DNA from: Azospirillaceae bacterium | GTDB taxonomy: Bacteria; Pseudomonadota; Alphaproteobacteria; Azospirillales; Azospirillaceae | Length of the DNA stretch: 64,000 nt | NCBI GenBank assembly: GCA_028283825.1 | Contig: JAPWJW010000001.1 | Location: 1-64,000 of the forward strand | Direction of reading: 5' to 3' | Part shown: positions 23,051 through 32,057 of the stretch, piece by piece | How positions within the stretch are numbered: position 1 is the first letter of the stretch | Layout of the letters: each line of letters opens with the position of its first letter | Made by a program: the position numbers and the translations under genes | The notes under the pieces: generated by a model | Database searches by the model: none | Seen by the model: the letters and a program-made list of their open reading frames with translations, nothing else | What the model was told of the DNA's origin: nothing

Positions 23051-24550
23051 TCACCGCTCCCTCAACCCATCATGCGCGTACTCGCCCAGCGGCGAGAGCA
23101 GGTAGTCGATCACCCGCCGGCGGCCGGTCTTGATCTCCGCCGTCACCGACATGCCGGTGGCCAGGTACTCCTCCCGCCCGTCCACCATCAAGGTGGGGGT
23201 GTCCAAGGCGATGTGCGCCACGTAGACCGGCGTGGTGTCGGTCTTCTGCCGGTCGCTGGCGCTGGCCTGATCCTCCCCCGGCGCGCGGGCGGTGTTGCTG
23301 GCCGTGGGCGTGCCCCGGTCCGGCGTGATGGCGTCACGGCTAACATCCAGCACATGGCCGTGCACCAGGCCGTAGCGGGTGAAGGTGAACGTCTCCACCT
23401 TCATCTCAACTTCCTGCCCCCGGTGCACGAAGCCGATGTCCCGGTTGTCCACGCTGGCCTCAACCACTAGGGGCACGTCGTCCGGCACGATGACCAGCAG
23501 GCCTTGCGCCGGTGTCACCACCCCGCCCACCGTATGCACCGCCAGCTGCTGCACCGTGCCGGCGATGGGGGCCGACAGGGTCTGCTGTGCCAGGTGCTGG
23601 TCGGCCTTCACCAAATCTTGCGCGTATTCCGCCGCCTTCTGGGTGGACGTGCCCAGGTCTTCCAGCACCTGGTGGGCATAGTCGCTGACCGCCTGGGCCC
23701 GCTGCCCCTCCAGCGCGCGCCGGGCGGCCGCCACCTCCGCCGCCTTCTGCGTCTGGGCCGACAGTTCGTGCTGGGCCTCCACCAGGCGCTGCTGCACCTC
23801 AAGGTAATTCAGCTTGTTGCCGTATTCGCTTTCCATCAGCTGCCGGCGGATCTCCGTCTGCTGCGCCAGCAGCTTGGTCGAGGCCGTCAGCTTGGCCGTC
23901 GTCACCTCGACCTCGTCCGCCTCCGCCGCCTTCTGCGCGATCTGCTGGTCTAGCCCCGCCAGCTTGGCCGCCTGCGCCTGCGCCTGGGCGCGCAGGGCGG
24001 CGCGCGTGCGCTCCACCAAGGCCGGCGCCAGGTCGGCCGGCGGCACGAAGGCCTTCTCCGCCTGCGCCAGGCTGGTCAGGCTGCCGGTCAGGCCGGCGCG
24101 CAGCGCCGTCAGCCGCGCCACGTCCAGCCGTGCCTGGACCAGGTCCGCCGTCGCCCGGTCGCGGTCCGCCGCCGTGGTGGTGGCGTTCAGCAGGATCAGG
24201 GGCTGGCCCGCCGCCACATGTTCGCCGTCCTGCACCTGGATGGCGGTCACGATGCCACTGTCCATCGGCTGCACCACCTTCACCTGGCCCGAGGGCACGA
24301 TGCGGCCCGGCGCCGTCGCGATGATGTCGATATGGCCGATACACGCCCACCCCACCGCCAGCGTGAAGAAGGCGATGATGGTGGCCCCCACGGCGCGGCC
24401 CACGGGCGAGGCCGGGGTGTCCATGATCTCCAGCGCCGCGGGCAGGAACTCGCGCTCCTCCCGCCGGCGCTTGGGCGGAACCGGCGGCTTCACCAGCGGC
24501 TTCAGGCTGGGGTCGGCGCTCAGCGGCGCGCTCATGGGTTCAGCCGACAT
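23051..24550 (-). CDS. type I secretion membrane-fusion protein, HlyD family
   Basis: The product is 499 residues from the ATG at 24550, which overlaps the transporter stop by 11 bases and has a purine-rich GGGGGTGG just upstream; an alternative ATG is at 24535. There is one membrane helix at about residues 49-72 (IIAFFTLAVGWACIG). The lipoyl/barrel part begins GRIVPSGQVKVVQPMDSGIV, followed by a long periplasmic coiled coil rich in Ala, Gln and Glu (about 120-320). The second barrel half carries LSAPIAGTVQQLAVHTVGGVV. It bridges the inner-membrane ABC protein to an outer-membrane TolC-type channel, which is not encoded in the window. A low-complexity insert near TPDRGTPTASNTARAP is unusual. 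Confidence 0.92.
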   Translation of the reverse strand: MSAEPMSAPLSADPSLKPLVKPPVPPKRRREEREFLPAALEIMDTPASPVGRAVGATIIAFFTLAVGWACIGHIDIIATAPGRIVPSGQVKVVQPMDSGIVTAIQVQDGEHVAAGQPLILLNATTTAADRDRATADLVQARLDVARLTALRAGLTGSLTSLAQAEKAFVPPADLAPALVERTRAALRAQAQAQAAKLAGLDQQIAQKAAEADEVEVTTAKLTASTKLLAQQTEIRRQLMESEYGNKLNYLEVQQRLVEAQHELSAQTQKAAEVAAARRALEGQRAQAVSDYAHQVLEDLGTSTQKAAEYAQDLVKADQHLAQQTLSAPIAGTVQQLAVHTVGGVVTPAQGLLVIVPDDVPLVVEASVDNRDIGFVHRGQEVEMKVETFTFTRYGLVHGHVLDVSRDAITPDRGTPTASNTARAPGEDQASASDRQKTDTTPVYVAHIALDTPTLMVDGREEYLATGMSVTAEIKTGRRRVIDYLLSPLGEYAHDGLRER

Positions 24551-26735
24551 TGGCCACCCCCACCGGCGCCATGCCGGCCTGCATGTGGTACAGCGTGGCG
24601 TAGCGGCCACCGGCGCGGACCAGCTCATCATGGCTGCCGTCCTCCACCAGGCGGCCGCCCTCCAAGGTCAGGATGCGATCGCAGTGGCGCACGGCCGACA
24701 GGCGGTGGGCCACGATGAAGACCGTGCGGTTGCGGCTGATGGCGCCCAAATTCTGCTGCACCACCCGCTCGCTCTCATAATCCAGCGCGCTGGTGGCCTC
24801 ATCGAAGATCAGGATGCGCGGGTCGGTCACCAGGGCGCGGGCGATAGCCACCCGCTGGCGCTGCCCGCCCGACAGGCTGGCGCCCCGTTCCCCCACCACC
24901 GTGTCGTAGCCCTGCGGCAGCGCCAGGATGAACTCATGCGCCCCCGCCAGCTGGGCCGCACTCATCACCCGCTCCAGCGGCATGGCGGGATCGGCCAGGG
25001 CGATGTTCTCCCGCACCGTGCCGTTCAGCAGCACGTTCTCCTGCAACACCACGCCCACCTGGCGGCGTAGCCAGGCGGCGTCGATCTGGGCGATGTCTAC
25101 CCCATCCACCAGCACGCGGCCCGCCTCAGGCACGTACAGGCGCTGCAGCAGCTTGGTCAGCGTGCTCTTGCCGGAGCCGGAGGGGCCGACGATGCCGATG
25201 CTCTGCCCCGGCTGCACCGCCAGGGTCAGGTCCTCCAGCACCGGCGCCGCGTCGGGGCGGTAGCGGAAGCGCACATGTTCCAGCGCCACCGCGCCTTTGA
25301 GGTTGGGTAGCGCCGTCTGCCCGGGCCGGGCCTGCGGTTCCATCGGCGTGTTCAGGATGTCGCCCAGCCGTTCCACCGACAGGCGCGCCTGGTGGAAATC
25401 CTGCCCCAGCTGCGCCAGGCGCAGCACCGGCTGGCTCACCCGGCCCGCCAGCATGTTGAAGGCGATCAGCTCACCCACCGTCATTTTGCCGCTGATCACG
25501 GCGCCCGCCCCGAAGTACAGGATGCCGGCCGACACCAGCTTGGAGATCAGCTGGATGCCCTGGCTGGCCACGTTGCCCAGCGCCGACACCCGGAAGGACG
25601 ACTGGACGTAGCCCGCCAGCTGCTCCTCCCACTTGCGTTGCAACTGCGGTTCCACCGCCATGGCCTTGACCGTCTCGATCCCGCCCACCGCCTCCACCAG
25701 GAAGGCCTGGTTCTCCGCCCCGCGGCGGAACTTCTCCTCCAGACGGCGGCGGAAGACGGGACCGGCACCCATGCTGATGGCGGCATAAAGGGGCAGCGAC
25801 AGCGCCACGATGGCCGTCAGCCAGCCGGAATAGGCCAGCATCACCGCGATGAACACCACGGTGAACACCAGGTCCACCACCAGGGTCAGGGCCGACCCGG
25901 TGATGAAGTTGCGGATGGTCTCCAGCTCCCGCACCCGGGCGACGCTGTCGCCCACCCGCCGGTTGGCGAAATAGGCCAAGGGCAGGCCCAGCAGGTGGCG
26001 GAACAGCCGGGCGCCCAGTTCCACGTCGATGCGGTTGGTGGTGTGGGCGAACACATGCGTGCGCAGGCCCGACAGCACCGTCTCGAACAAGGACACCGCC
26101 ACCAGGCCGAACACCAGCACGTCCAGCGTGCTGAGGCCCCGGTGCACCAGCACCTTGTCCACCACCACCTGGAAGAACAGCGGCGTCACCAGCGCGAACA
26201 GCTGCAGGAACAGGCTGGCGACCAGCACCTCGCCCAGAATCCAGCGGTACTTGACCAGCGCCGCCAGGAACCAGCCCAAATCGAAGCGCCGGCCCAGGTC
26301 ACCCAGGGACAGCCGCTTGGTGGCCAGCACCAGGCGGCCGGTCCAACGCCCCTCGAACTCCGCCCGCCCCCACAGGGTGGGCCGTCCCGTCGCCGGGTCC
26401 AGCAGCAGGGCGCGGTCGTCCACCACCCGCGCCAGCACGACGTAGCCGCCATCCGACAACACGGCGATGGCCGGCAGCGCCAGGGCCGGCAGCCGGTCCC
26501 ACCCGCTGGCGACCTCGCGCGCGCTCAAGCCCTGCCGCCGCGCCAGGCGCACCAGCTCCGCCGGCGTCAGCGCCGCCCCGGTGCCCGTCGCATGCCGAAG
26601 CTGCCCCACGTCCGCCGCCAAGCCATGAAAGCCCAAGATGGCGCGCAGACAATCAAGCCCCACATTGACGGACGGGGCCGTTCCAGCCCCCGGATCGTTC
26701 GCGGGCTGAATCAGGGGGTCGATCGACGATACCAA
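24540..26735 (-). CDS. type I secretion ABC transporter (HlyB-like, with C39-like domain)
   Basis: The product is 731 residues. Residues 20-140 form a C39-like domain in which the peptidase cysteine block reads VGLDCLRAILG and lacks a canonical active site, as in RTX exporters that bind rather than cut their substrate. Membrane helices span about 165-425. The ATPase has Walker A GPSGSGKST at 517-525, the signature LSGGQRQR at 621-628 and Walker B ILIFDEATSALD at 641-652. It is the first gene of the minus-strand group HlyB-HlyD-LprI-giant protein, so the giant protein is the obvious cargo. The coding sequence is GC-rich and intact. Confidence 0.93.
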   Translation of the reverse strand: MVSSIDPLIQPANDPGAGTAPSVNVGLDCLRAILGFHGLAADVGQLRHATGTGAALTPAELVRLARRQGLSAREVASGWDRLPALALPAIAVLSDGGYVVLARVVDDRALLLDPATGRPTLWGRAEFEGRWTGRLVLATKRLSLGDLGRRFDLGWFLAALVKYRWILGEVLVASLFLQLFALVTPLFFQVVVDKVLVHRGLSTLDVLVFGLVAVSLFETVLSGLRTHVFAHTTNRIDVELGARLFRHLLGLPLAYFANRRVGDSVARVRELETIRNFITGSALTLVVDLVFTVVFIAVMLAYSGWLTAIVALSLPLYAAISMGAGPVFRRRLEEKFRRGAENQAFLVEAVGGIETVKAMAVEPQLQRKWEEQLAGYVQSSFRVSALGNVASQGIQLISKLVSAGILYFGAGAVISGKMTVGELIAFNMLAGRVSQPVLRLAQLGQDFHQARLSVERLGDILNTPMEPQARPGQTALPNLKGAVALEHVRFRYRPDAAPVLEDLTLAVQPGQSIGIVGPSGSGKSTLTKLLQRLYVPEAGRVLVDGVDIAQIDAAWLRRQVGVVLQENVLLNGTVRENIALADPAMPLERVMSAAQLAGAHEFILALPQGYDTVVGERGASLSGGQRQRVAIARALVTDPRILIFDEATSALDYESERVVQQNLGAISRNRTVFIVAHRLSAVRHCDRILTLEGGRLVEDGSHDELVRAGGRYATLYHMQAGMAPVGVANVG

Positions 26736-27246
26736 GCGCTGTTTTCCCTGCTGGGGTGGTGCTCAGCGGGGCACTCAAAAGCGATACGCCACGGACTGCA
26801 AATATTATAATTTGCTGCGATGCGAATTAATGTTTCGTTCAAGTTTCGTTAATGCAAGCACCGTTAGAGATGCAAGCCCGAGGCAATGCGCCGCACCTCG
26901 TTATGGGTATTCACATTGACCTGCTTTGCCCTTTGTTGCAGCCCCAAAAGGGATATGGTGTAGATGTTGGTTAACGTCTCCTTTCCCGCATGCGACTCGG
27001 AATGATGCCGGCTGCCCCCACCATCCGCCGCTCCCCCCCGCTGAAGGACCACTATGACCCCTTGGGGTGGCCACAGCGGGCATAAAAGATTGACGGTGAT
27101 GTCGGGCCTTGCAGGAGTGGGGTCATAGCCAGCCTGTCCTCCCGCCGATCCACGGCGATGACGCGGCCGGCGTTCATCAGCTTGGCCGACGCGATGGCGA
27201 ACCGTCCCACCACCGTCTGCGTTCACCCCCTCCCCTAGATGTTTAG
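26736..27246. other. intergenic, no supported gene
   Basis: This lies upstream of the T1SS operon. The first 120 bases are AT-rich (26790-26860) and are the best place for its promoter, but no convincing -35/-10 pair was fixed. Short open frames here show no family resemblance. Confidence 0.4.
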
Positions 27247-27345
27247 TCCCGGTGTTTGATGGTGCGGTTCATGCGCTCGACTTGGCCGTTGGTCCAAGGG
27301 TGCTTGGGCTTGGTCGTGCGGTGGTCGATGTCGTTGCGCGCGGCC
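27247..27345 (-). pseudogene. IS481-family transposase remnant
   Basis: Translating the minus strand gives about 30 residues around KHPWTNGQVERMNRTIK, a hallmark block near the C-terminal catalytic glutamate of IS481/IS3-type integrases. The frame is cut on both sides, so only a scrap of a former insertion sequence remains. Confidence 0.75.
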
Positions 27346-27430
27346 CCCTGGCGCGGCTCATTAGTTTCTCGACGGGAAATATCCATTGGTGCATATGATG
27401 AAGCCAAGGACTAGGAAAGGTTGCCGATTT

Positions 27431-28448
27431 TCATGGGGCATTATTGCTGGCGTCACGGGCGCGGCGGGTGTCGACAGGGTTGCGCCCGTGCGTCGGCTGG
27501 GCGCGGGTGTAGAGCGGTGCTCCATTGCCAGCCAGACCGGTAGACGCCGTCGGCACCTTGACGGTCTGGGCGGTCTGCTGCGCCTGCCAGGCCGTCAACT
27601 GGTGCGTGTGCGGCGGAATCTGGCCCACGGTCAGCGCCACCGCCGCCTCTCCCATCACGGCGCCCACCTGTCGGCTGGTTAGCCCCGGTCCGGTGCCGGC
27701 GCCGATGGCGACGCGGCCGCCCAGGTCCGGCAGGTTGAAGGTTGTCTTCCCGTCGCCACCGTAAGCGACACCCAGCACCGCATAGAGCGTCGGGTATGTG
27801 CTGATCGGCAACGCCTGCCCCTGGCAGGGCAGCCAGTCGGTCGGCACGAAGTTCAGGGCCGTCTGCCGCACCTCGCCGATAATGCCCTCGAAGTCGGTGG
27901 GGTCGGAGCCGGGCTCCCGTGACGGGTATAGGCCACCGCTGGTGCAAATGATGTAGGTGAGCGCCAGGGAGGGCATCATGTTGTCGTGTGCAGCGGCGGG
28001 CACTCCCGGCGCGGGTTGGACATGGAACGGCGACAGCGCGGTCGGTGCGACTCCCGCCGCGGAGGTGTCGACGTAGACCCCCGCCTGCCCCGACGCCGCC
28101 AGCGCCGCGTCGAGGGGGCTGCTGCTCGTCCCCACGGCGGTTGATGCCTGCAGCGTGTGTATGGGTGCCGAGTGTGGCCGGCACCAGCATCACCGTCTCC
28201 GAGCCGCCGGTCTGCCCGGCTTGGCGCGGCGTTAGGCCGGGTCCCGGCCAGCTGCCCACGGGGACTCGGCCGCGCAGGTCGGGAAGGGCGAAGTTCCCCT
28301 TGTCGTCAATGCCGTACGTCGTGCCCAGCAGGGAGTACAGCACGCTATTCTCGGCGATCGACATGAGCGAGCCGTCGCAGAGAGCCCACCCCTGCGGTGC
28401 GTAGCTGCCGGCAAACAGACAGATCTCTCCGAAATACGCTTCGCTCAT
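27431..28448 (-). pseudogene. double phage tail-collar domain protein (microcystin-dependent-protein family), one frameshift
   Basis: The start ATG at 28448 is preceded by GAGGAA. The N-terminal part is a classic tail-collar domain (EICLFAGSYAPQGWALCDG, then FALPDLRGRVPVG). The frame shifts near 28155-28170, and a second collar domain follows in the new frame (TDWLPCQGQALPIS, FNLPDLGGRVAIGAG). With one base removed the product is about 338 residues. Such proteins occur in short runs in many bacteria, often outside prophages, and their role is unclear. No other tail genes are present, so this is not evidence of a complete phage. Confidence 0.8.
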
Positions 28449-28470
28449 GGCGAGTTCCTCCACACACGGT

Positions 28471-28950
28471 CTAGGGACGGCTGGGGTAGATTCCCTGGGA
28501 GCAGATGCAGGGCAGCAGGCCCAGCCACGGCTGCATGTTCGGATGCGGCTGGCCGCCACCGCTCGGCGCGATGGTGTCGGGCGCCAGGGTGACCGGCGCC
28601 GCCGGGTTCGGGCCTGGACTATAGGGTGTGTCGAGGGTGTCGGAGGCCAGGCTGGCCCCGGCCGGGATGCCGCTACAGCCGGCGGACGTCGCGACCGAGA
28701 CCGCGTGCTGGTGCGGCGGCACCATGACCGCCGTCAGGACGACCGCCTCCGCCCCGCCCTGGGTGCAGGGGGGTGCCGGCGGCTGGGTGCCGAACACCAC
28801 TCGCCCGCGGAGATTGGGCAGGGCGAAGGTCGTCTGCTCGTCGCCGCCGTAAGTGAACGCCAGCAGGGAGAAGAGCGCCTGGTTCAGCTTGGTCGGCAAG
28901 ACGCTGACCACGGGGCCGGCGATACCGGTCGCCGCGACGTACATCTTCAT
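28471..28950 (-). CDS. phage tail-collar domain protein, short N-terminus
   Basis: The product is 159 residues with the collar core NQALFSLLAFTYGGDEQTTF and ALPNLRGRVVFGTQ and the typical C-terminal PWLGLLPCICSQGIYPSR. The usual first 20 residues (GEI...F..RGW..C.G) are missing, replaced by MKMYVAATGIAG. At the same place the plus strand carries the end of another reading frame (IGYILGTGESYNAARN... to the stop at 29044), so the gene may have been joined to foreign sequence at about 28940. It is followed after 22 bases by the double-collar gene. Confidence 0.7.
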   Translation of the reverse strand: MKMYVAATGIAGPVVSVLPTKLNQALFSLLAFTYGGDEQTTFALPNLRGRVVFGTQPPAPPCTQGGAEAVVLTAVMVPPHQHAVSVATSAGCSGIPAGASLASDTLDTPYSPGPNPAAPVTLAPDTIAPSGGGQPHPNMQPWLGLLPCICSQGIYPSRP

Positions 28951-29040
28951 CGGCTATATCCTGGGCACGGGCGAGAGCTACAATGCGGCCCGGAACCTCG
29001 GCTACCGAGACGAGCTGAACCGGCGGAACCTGGCGATCCC

Positions 29041-29310
29041 ATGACCTCCACGACCGAACCACAGTCGCGCGAACCGAAGATCCGCCGCGTCTACCTGGCG
29101 CTCTGGGCGCTGGGCATGGCCATCTATCTCTCCAGCCTGTTCGTCGACCATCCCGCGCCGTCGTCCATGGGCGCCCGGATCCTCAGCAGCGCGATATTGC
29201 CGGTCGGGTTCCTGCTGTCCCTGGCCACCGCGGGCAGGCCCTGCCTGAGCGGCGGGCTGTGGGTGGCGTCCGCCATCGCCCAACTGGCGTTCGCCTTGCT
29301 CTACCGTTGA
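29041..29310 (+). CDS. small membrane protein, unknown
   Basis: The product is 89 residues with two or three hydrophobic segments (VYLALWALGMAIYL near 18-31, ILPVGFLLSLATAG near 53-66 and WVASAIAQLAFALLY at the end). Its ATG overlaps as ATGA the stop of an upstream plus-strand frame (end RDELNRRNLAIP), which reads like the C-terminus of a truncated gene entering from about 28940. Family not recognised. Confidence 0.5.
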   Translation: MTSTTEPQSREPKIRRVYLALWALGMAIYLSSLFVDHPAPSSMGARILSSAILPVGFLLSLATAGRPCLSGGLWVASAIAQLAFALLYR

Positions 29311-29716
29311 GCCGATAGCTTTGTTCCTCAACGGGACGGCCTACCCATCCAAGGCGGAGAACCAATGGCGGCCCTTTTCCTGCCGCGGCGACGCCTGCGC
29401 GTGGGAGCGGACCGAGTCCAGCTATACCGCGCTGGTGTAGCTGGCGATGGCCCAGGCGTTGGACTTCGTGTGGCCCTTGGGGCTGGTGCTGCCGGCCACA
29501 GCGGGGATGTTGTTCCGGTGTAAGGCGCAACCCGCAGCGAAGGGTTTTATGGAGCCTGCGGCATGACGTCGTGATATGTGAGGGCACCAGCGCGACCTTA
29601 TTACGGCAGTGCTGGTGTTCTTTTCCCTGAGAGCTTGGGTTCCGGCGGCACACTATTTCAACAAATCGGACGGCTGGCCTCCACGCCTCCCGGCACAGTT
29701 CGTGCCGAACGTTCAC
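29311..29716. other. intergenic, no supported gene
   Basis: A plus-strand fragment of about 35 codons at the start of this stretch (NGTAYPSKAENQWRPF) reads smoothly but has no start or partner. The rest shows nothing recognisable. It is probably degraded sequence between two mosaic segments. Confidence 0.35.
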
Positions 29717-30646
29717 TCAAAACGTGACGGGAGTTTTGTTGCCATCGTTCACGTAGACCTGATCAGCGGCACACCATCCACCGCGCTCCAAGAAGCCGTT
29801 TCCAGAAAGCGACAGATACACCCATTTCTCACCGTTCGTCGTAATGGTGGCGCCTTTGACATCCAGCGCCTTTTCGGGCGGGAGGTTGAAAAATACGGGC
29901 GCTTCAAGGGTGGGGGCTACCCGTACGGGAAGCGGCATCGTGTCGGACACGGGCGTCAAACTGAGGCTTCGGCTGATTTCCCAACTTTTTGAAATCGTTC
30001 CAGCAACTGCGCTTGCTTTGGGAATGATCGTCATTGAGGCCGGCCTCCGGGCAATGCTGGAGGCGAGCTTCATGAAATTGGCCGCAGTCTCCTCACCGGC
30101 CATTCGGCGCAACTCGGAGCCGAGCGGTATGTAGATAACAGGCGTCGCGCCCGCGCCAGGCTGGCCCAATTCGACGAGATCGACAACATCCTCATTCCAC
30201 TTGAGTGCCCAGTTCGCACCCTGGGGGATCAAGTCGGCTGGTTGTATCTTATTGTAAATTTGGTCCAACACCCTGGCGTCGCGGGTGCCCGCGGTCAGCA
30301 AGTTGACCTGCTGCGCCCATGTGCTGTTCGTAAAGCCCGGCACCCACCTGAATTGGACAGCCTTTTCTATCTTCTTCGCTTCGAAATAAAGATTCTTACA
30401 ATGAGGGCACCACGGTGCGCCCAATACGTAAATATGCTTTTCATTATCGGGACCGATTGGCACCCAGGCTGTGTCGTCCAGCAACGCCAGCAATGCCTCG
30501 CGGGTCCTGGGCTTCTCGGGAGCGATTATCGTATCCGCCTTGGCTGGCATCGCATGTGAAATCGCCGCCAATCCAACGGCAGCCGCAGATGCCGTTATGA
30601 ACTGGCGCCGATCGACGCCCAGATGCAGTTGCTTGAAATCATTCAT
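29717..30646 (-). CDS. Tat-exported thioredoxin-fold protein (DsbG/DsbC-like)
   Basis: The product is 309 residues. The N-terminus has a twin-arginine signal (VDRRQFITASAAAVGLA, Arg13-Arg14) cut near AKA-D. A thioredoxin-fold domain follows with the redox motif CPHC at 80-83 in GAPWCPHCKN, and a TPVIYIP segment supplies the cis-proline at about 190. The motif and export suggest a periplasmic thiol-disulfide oxidoreductase or isomerase of the DsbC/DsbG group. The C-terminal 110 residues are unassigned. It stands alone; the next gene upstream on the same strand is about 155 bases away. Confidence 0.8.
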   Translation of the reverse strand: MNDFKQLHLGVDRRQFITASAAAVGLAAISHAMPAKADTIIAPEKPRTREALLALLDDTAWVPIGPDNEKHIYVLGAPWCPHCKNLYFEAKKIEKAVQFRWVPGFTNSTWAQQVNLLTAGTRDARVLDQIYNKIQPADLIPQGANWALKWNEDVVDLVELGQPGAGATPVIYIPLGSELRRMAGEETAANFMKLASSIARRPASMTIIPKASAVAGTISKSWEISRSLSLTPVSDTMPLPVRVAPTLEAPVFFNLPPEKALDVKGATITTNGEKWVYLSLSGNGFLERGGWCAADQVYVNDGNKTPVTF

Positions 30647-30802
30647 GATATTTAAGGTGCGCCCAGCGCACCGCCTCCGTCTGGGAAAAGAGCCATATGT
30701 GAGGGGGGCGAGGAGCCAAATGCCTAGGCGAGCTGGGTAATTGGGGGCTCGGACGTTCCGTAACGCCGCCCTGGGACAACCCTTCCTATAGGCAAACAGC
30801 CG

Positions 30803-31207
30803 TCACTTGATGGGTTCGAAGCCCTGGTCCCGCAGCTTGGCAGCGGCGCTATCCACGACCAGGCTGCCAACCGCCGTTGGCAGGAATAGCAGCCCGAAGC
30901 CCAACAACGGGATAAGGATAATGCTGCACAGCAGGAGCATGACCGAGGTAAAAAAACCGGGACCCATGCAATATTTCTCACCGGACGGGAGTCCGATTCC
31001 GACAATTACCTTCCTGAATAAAAATGGGTCCACGTAATATATGGTGGTCTCACCGTCATTGTGGACGTCCAGGAAATTATTTATGCCAGATGGAACGACA
31101 ACAGATTGCAGAATATTGTTCCCAATCTTAATCAAACTGTAGTCGCATTGATTGGTCTTTACTATTGAATCACCAAGCATGGTGAGCCGGCCAGAAATCT
31201 GCTTCAT
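30803..31207 (-). CDS. membrane protein of unknown function
   Basis: The product is 134 residues. The first 80 are mildly hydrophilic with a beta-rich look (IKIGNNILQSVVVPSG), and residues about 84-118 form one or two membrane helices (FFTSVMLLLCSIILIPLLGFGLLFLP). The tail is charged and probably cytoplasmic. Base composition is lower in GC than the surroundings. No family recognised. Confidence 0.5.
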   Translation of the reverse strand: MKQISGRLTMLGDSIVKTNQCDYSLIKIGNNILQSVVVPSGINNFLDVHNDGETTIYYVDPFLFRKVIVGIGLPSGEKYCMGPGFFTSVMLLLCSIILIPLLGFGLLFLPTAVGSLVVDSAAAKLRDQGFEPIK

Positions 31208-31715
31208 ATCGTATCTCTAAGTCAAAGTTGAGAGAACTGTAACACAGGTGGCAGCGCTGGAAAGTAACGAAGGATCGGCATATCGAATTGGCTGCCGTCG
31301 GCGGCGCCCACTATTTACCTCATCCAGCGGCAAAGAGCTTTGCCGGCCAATTTACATTGATGGTGAACTCACCGCGGACGAAGCCATCTAGCGCTTTTAT
31401 ATGGGTGGGTGACTCGCGATACGCTGCCGCCGAGGGGATGACGGTGGTGAGGGTGGGCCCGACTTCATCCGCGAACGCATTGTCTTGATTCCCTTACTCT
31501 TCGTGCCATGGCCGGCAATGCCGGCGAAACTCTCAGGGCCTAGTCTCGGCTGTCGAAGGCCGGTTCTTGGTGACCTGCCCCTGGGTAGTGGGCAGAAGCG
31601 ATCCGCCGATCGGCCTGCGTTAGGGATGTTTATTTCCGGACTTCTGATCGGTACATTCGATAAATACCGTATGGTAGTCGGTTCCGACAAGACGGAAATC
31701 TGCCCATCATGCGAC
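31208..31715. other. intergenic upstream of XRE regulator
   Basis: No convincing gene. Just upstream of the XRE start, TACC(GTAT)GGTA at 31665-31676 is a short inverted repeat next to the AT-rich GATAAAT, and could be an autoregulatory operator over the promoter. The open frame runs upstream of the chosen XRE start, but that sequence has no protein-like conservation. Confidence 0.35.
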
Positions 31716-32057
31716 ATGGACTTCAAAACTCGCGTGGCAATGCGGATACGAGCCATCCGCAAAAGAAGGGGCCTCAGCCAAGAGGCTCTGGCCGGACTTA
31801 TTGACCGGTCGCCGGACGCAATCTCAAACGTCGAGCGCGGTATCTCCATCCCGGCCTATGACACGCTGGAGGTTCTGGCGAAGGGGCTGGGGGTACCGCT
31901 CAGCGAGTTATTCGCAGAGGACAACGAGAACGATCCTCAACGGGCTGCGGCACTGGCCCGGCTGAACGATGCGGCACGGAGTTTGGACAACAGGATGCTG
32001 GCAACGGCTGCCGCGATCGTGGAACTGTTGGCCACAGGGCCCGCTAAACAGACGTAA
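31716..32057 (+). CDS. XRE-family transcriptional regulator
   Basis: The product is 113 residues from the ATG at 31716, chosen because the helix-turn-helix begins right after it. Residues 5-60 are a Cro/CI-type domain (MRIRAIRKRRGLSQEALAGL, IDRSPDAISNVERG, LEVLAKGLGVPLSELF). The C-terminal helix is probably for dimerisation. The last 14 bases overlap the end of the convergent PD-(D/E)XK-like gene. Confidence 0.85.
   Translation: MDFKTRVAMRIRAIRKRRGLSQEALAGLIDRSPDAISNVERGISIPAYDTLEVLAKGLGVPLSELFAEDNENDPQRAAALARLNDAARSLDNRMLATAAAIVELLATGPAKQT

Noticed and set aside
27431-28950. Prophage
   Set aside because: Only tail-collar proteins are present; no capsid, terminase, portal, tail tube or lysis genes occur nearby, and these families are common outside phages.
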